From NCBI RefSeq assembly GCF_026013605.1, contig NZ_JAPDPJ010000027.1, positions 1 to 64,000 of the forward strand: DNA of 64,000 nucleotides, read 5' to 3'. The position numbers and the translations under genes are program-made. Of the stretch, positions 61,721 through 64,000 are shown piece after piece. The notes beneath the pieces are model-generated. The model ran no database searches and had not been told where the DNA came from. It saw only the letters and a program-made list of their open reading frames with translations. How positions within the stretch are numbered: position 1 is the stretch's first letter; the number at the start of each line of letters is the position of its first letter. Source of the stretch: Plebeiibacterium sediminum. GTDB taxonomy: Bacteria; Bacteroidota; Bacteroidia; Bacteroidales; Marinilabiliaceae.

Positions 61721-64000
61721 CTATTTTAGCTCTTCTTTCATATCTGCTGCTCCAACATGCATCGAATTTAAAGCAAGTATTTCATCTGCAAGTGATAGTG
61801 CCGCAGTTGCATTTCCAAGTCCTTCTTCAGCTAAAGCAATCAAAAACTTAGCATCTATCGTATTACGTTTCTGAATATCATCTTCAAAAACTAATAATAA
61901 AGGTAATGATGTTGCAAAATAATCTATTCTTACACTTTCTTGTAATTTAGCTTCTGCAAATGCTTTAATGTTTTGTAATAACTCATTTGCTTCACTTTCT
62001 TTACCTAGTTCTTTTAATGATAAGGCCTTGTAATATGATAATTCTGAATAAGCACTTACAGCCATATCGATAAAGTCACCTTCTTCGTTGGTACTGGCTT
62101 CAAAATAAGCTTTTGCTTCATCTGTTTTACCTAGTGCTTTAAGTGCCATGCCTTTCCAGTAATTAATATGTGCTACTGCTTGCAATGGATGGTATTTTTC
62201 ACCTAAATTATCAGGCGTATCCATAGATTTAGTAAAATACTCCAGGGCATTTGCAGCATCACCATTTTGAAGGGCAGCTTGTCCTAATTTTAAGCAAGCA
62301 TAGGTATATTGTCTTAACACCTGTCCTTCTCCACCTTCCCATGGATGGAAGTTTCTATTCTCCAACAAGTCTAAAGCACTCGTATAATCTCCGGCAAAGT
62401 TGTACAATGCTGCCAATTCAACTGAAAAATCATCACGCGTTGTAATCTGATCCTTAATAGCTAACAAATCCTCTAAACGAGTTTTAGGATCGTCGTTAAG
62501 CTTCTTACGTAATTGATCAAACTCATAACGAATACGCATATCATTAGGTGCCAATTCTATTGCTTTAAGGAATGAAGCTCTCGCTTTATCTCCATCCTCA
62601 TAGGTATTCCAGTAAGCAATTCCCAGGTTACGATATAAAGTACCATAGTCACTATTAGCATCAGCTGCTTTTTGCCATGCCTCAATAGCATCTTCATGAC
62701 GCTTTAAATTGAAGTAATAGTTACCTAAACCATAGGCAGCAATACCATTTTCTGCGTCCACCTGTAAAGCCCATTCCATTACAATCTGTTCAAAAGTACG
62801 TGATGGGAATGCATAATCGTATGATGCAGACTTTGTTTTTTCAAGAATTTCTTTTGCTACAGTAGCATCGCCTTTAAGGTGATACAACCAAGCTAAAGTA
62901 AACTCTGTCATGATTGATTTTGCCATTGGATTTGGCACTGCACAAGCAGGAATTTCATTTTTATGATGTAATTCTATCACATCAATGGCTTCCTGATAAA
63001 AACCAGCTTCAGCATAATCAAATGCAATATCGATTACAGTCTGTGCATCATTTCTTGATGACTGAAGAAAATCTTCGTAATTGCCAGTTAAGTTTGCTAA
63101 CTCAAATTTAGCCCACTGATCGAGAGAATCTGTTTTAAACAGTTCTGTAAATACACTTTGTGCAGCTTCTTTATTACCCAGATGCTTCAGCGCAAGAGCT
63201 TTTAGAATATATGCCTTGTTATTCTGACGATTTGTATCTAATGATGCTTCAATATGCTCAAGAGCGGTCTCGTAATCTGCTTTAATACAGTCTAACGCAG
63301 CTAATTGATAATAAGCAGCACCTCGCCACTCGTAGTTCCATGTAGATTTATAGAACATTTTATAGGCTTCATCTTTTCTTCCCTGTAATGAACATGCTAA
63401 ACCACAGAAATACAATGCCTCTCCTGATGCAGGATTTGGATGATAAGTGGTTTGAATATCAATCGCGGTTTTAAAGTTAGCCTCTGCTTCAGCAAACTTA
63501 CCATTTTTAAGTTCTACACGTCCAAGAGCAATATATGATTTGTAGCTCTTAGGATCTTTTTTAATGGCCTCTTTCCAGTATGGCTCAGGATAACGAGTTG
63601 GATGACGGTATAACTCAAGGTGTTCTCCTATTAATTCAAGTTCGTTAGCACTTTCAATTTCCTCTGGCTGTTTAGGCTCAAAAGCTACCTTACGATTACG
63701 CTCTTTAGGCACCTCACGATGATGGTACGCAATAAGCTCTTTACCTTGCTCATTTAATACAATTAAAGAAACGGAATGCTCCTGTCCTGCCTCAATCTGA
63801 ATGGTTTGATCCTGCCATGGCTCATCCGGAGTAACTGTTTTATTCTCGAATACAGTCTTTTCGTTTCCGATTAGGAGAATAAACTTCAAATTTTCAAATT
63901 TACGACTAGAAGCCACACCTAAATCCAATTTATTTCCTTGCTGAATTTCTAAACGGATGGCTAAATCCTTATTTGCATTTTGAACAGGTCCAAGCTTTTT
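61721..64000 (-). CDS. DUF5107/TPR-repeat protein, 3' part
   Basis: The frame is open to the window edge, so the true start is beyond 64000; at least 759 residues are visible. The first about 90 visible residues are a beta-sandwich with VLNEQGKELIAYHHREVPKERNR, typical of the region after a DUF5107 domain. The remainder is a long series of TPR repeats, e.g. PKSYKSYIALGRVELKNGKFAEAEANFKTAI, AAYYQLAALDCIKADYETALEHIEASL, NGIAAYGLGNYYFNLKRHEDAIEAWQKAA. Full-length family members have about 1100 residues and occur in Bacteroidota glycan-utilisation clusters; the function is unknown. A strong terminator follows the stop codon. Confidence 0.85.
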   Translation of the reverse strand, partial: KKLGPVQNANKDLAIRLEIQQGNKLDLGVASSRKFENLKFILLIGNEKTVFENKTVTPDEPWQDQTIQIEAGQEHSVSLIVLNEQGKELIAYHHREVPKERNRKVAFEPKQPEEIESANELELIGEHLELYRHPTRYPEPYWKEAIKKDPKSYKSYIALGRVELKNGKFAEAEANFKTAIDIQTTYHPNPASGEALYFCGLACSLQGRKDEAYKMFYKSTWNYEWRGAAYYQLAALDCIKADYETALEHIEASLDTNRQNNKAYILKALALKHLGNKEAAQSVFTELFKTDSLDQWAKFELANLTGNYEDFLQSSRNDAQTVIDIAFDYAEAGFYQEAIDVIELHHKNEIPACAVPNPMAKSIMTEFTLAWLYHLKGDATVAKEILEKTKSASYDYAFPSRTFEQIVMEWALQVDAENGIAAYGLGNYYFNLKRHEDAIEAWQKAADANSDYGTLYRNLGIAYWNTYEDGDKARASFLKAIELAPNDMRIRYEFDQLRKKLNDDPKTRLEDLLAIKDQITTRDDFSVELAALYNFAGDYTSALDLLENRNFHPWEGGEGQVLRQYTYACLKLGQAALQNGDAANALEYFTKSMDTPDNLGEKYHPLQAVAHINYWKGMALKALGKTDEAKAYFEASTNEEGDFIDMAVSAYSELSYYKALSLKELGKESEANELLQNIKAFAEAKLQESVRIDYFATSLPLLLVFEDDIQKRNTIDAKFLIALAEEGLGNATAALSLADEILALNSMHVGAADMKEELK

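Noticed and set aside
1-64000. tRNA, rRNA or complete insertion sequence
   Set aside because: I looked for cloverleaf-type segments, transposase-like proteins and rRNA motifs and found none that I could support by eye.

Overview
This is an AT-rich window from a member of the Bacteroidota (class Bacteroidia), probably a free-living, flagellate-independent marine or gut lineage near Marinilabiliales. The assignment rests on SusC/SusD and FecR/ECF-sigma gene sets, a TonB-dependent receptor paired with a DUF4249 lipoprotein, type IX secretion C-terminal domains, stand-alone LytTR regulators, a DUF5107 TPR protein and the scarcity of Shine-Dalgarno sequences. The order is a guess. I saw no rRNA, tRNA, CRISPR array or complete insertion sequence.

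Layout. (1) 0.2-9.9 kb: an exported esterase, then a minus-strand reductive detoxification cluster: aldo/keto reductase, Zn-ADH, two tandem LbH acetyltransferases, YqhD-like Fe-ADH, flavodoxin, cupin, carboxymuconolactone-decarboxylase-like protein, a third acetyltransferase and two cyclophilin-like proteins (one T9SS-exported). (2) 10-13 kb: DUF418 membrane protein, an NAD(P)-binding reductase and a broken EamA transporter. (3) 13-20 kb: an operon of SiaC-like protein, porin, PstS-like protein and chemoreceptor, behind a multi-PAS histidine kinase/NarL response regulator pair. (4) 20-30 kb: a T9SS serine protease, DJ-1 family protein, PocR hybrid kinase, a MntA/HepT toxin-antitoxin pair, two LytTR regulators, and a second aldo/keto reductase divergent from an AraC regulator. 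(5) 30.6-59.1 kb: a large utilisation locus: DUF4249/TonB receptor, GH78, a NrfH-like multiheme cytochrome plus Tat-exported flavoprotein reductase plus MBL hydrolase, two type-B carboxylesterases, ceramidase-like protein, GH3, GH106, SusD, SusC, FecR and ECF sigma. (6) 59-64 kb: two small exported proteins, an 11-bp iteron array, and the 3' part of a DUF5107/TPR gene that runs off the window.

How it fits together. The 30-59 kb locus has two families of alpha-L-rhamnosidase (GH78, GH106), a GH3 glucosidase and ester hydrolases but no recognisable endo-glycanase or polysaccharide lyase. Next to them lies a cytochrome/flavoprotein pair organised like the Cgr1/Cgr2 and related respiratory reductases of Eggerthellaceae. 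My inference is that the locus strips rhamnose, glucose and ester groups from a low-molecular-weight plant or algal glycoside and then reduces the freed unsaturated aglycone as an electron acceptor. The flavoprotein lacks the arginine that fumarate reductases use as proton donor, so its substrate or chemistry should differ.

Two regulatory signals not explained by the genes stand out. First, four intergenic sites (9945, 11491, 29201, 33770) share two direct copies of TACCN(3-4)TTACnG exactly 21 bp apart, the geometry of LytTR binding sites; all lie 57-125 bp upstream of minus-strand genes, and two LytTR genes are in the window. Second, a roughly 65-80 bp element recurs at least seven times (84, 7985, 8072, 12251, 36969, 47894, 51508), ending about 27-33 nt before the start codons of CMD, SDR, GH78, GH3 and GH106 genes.
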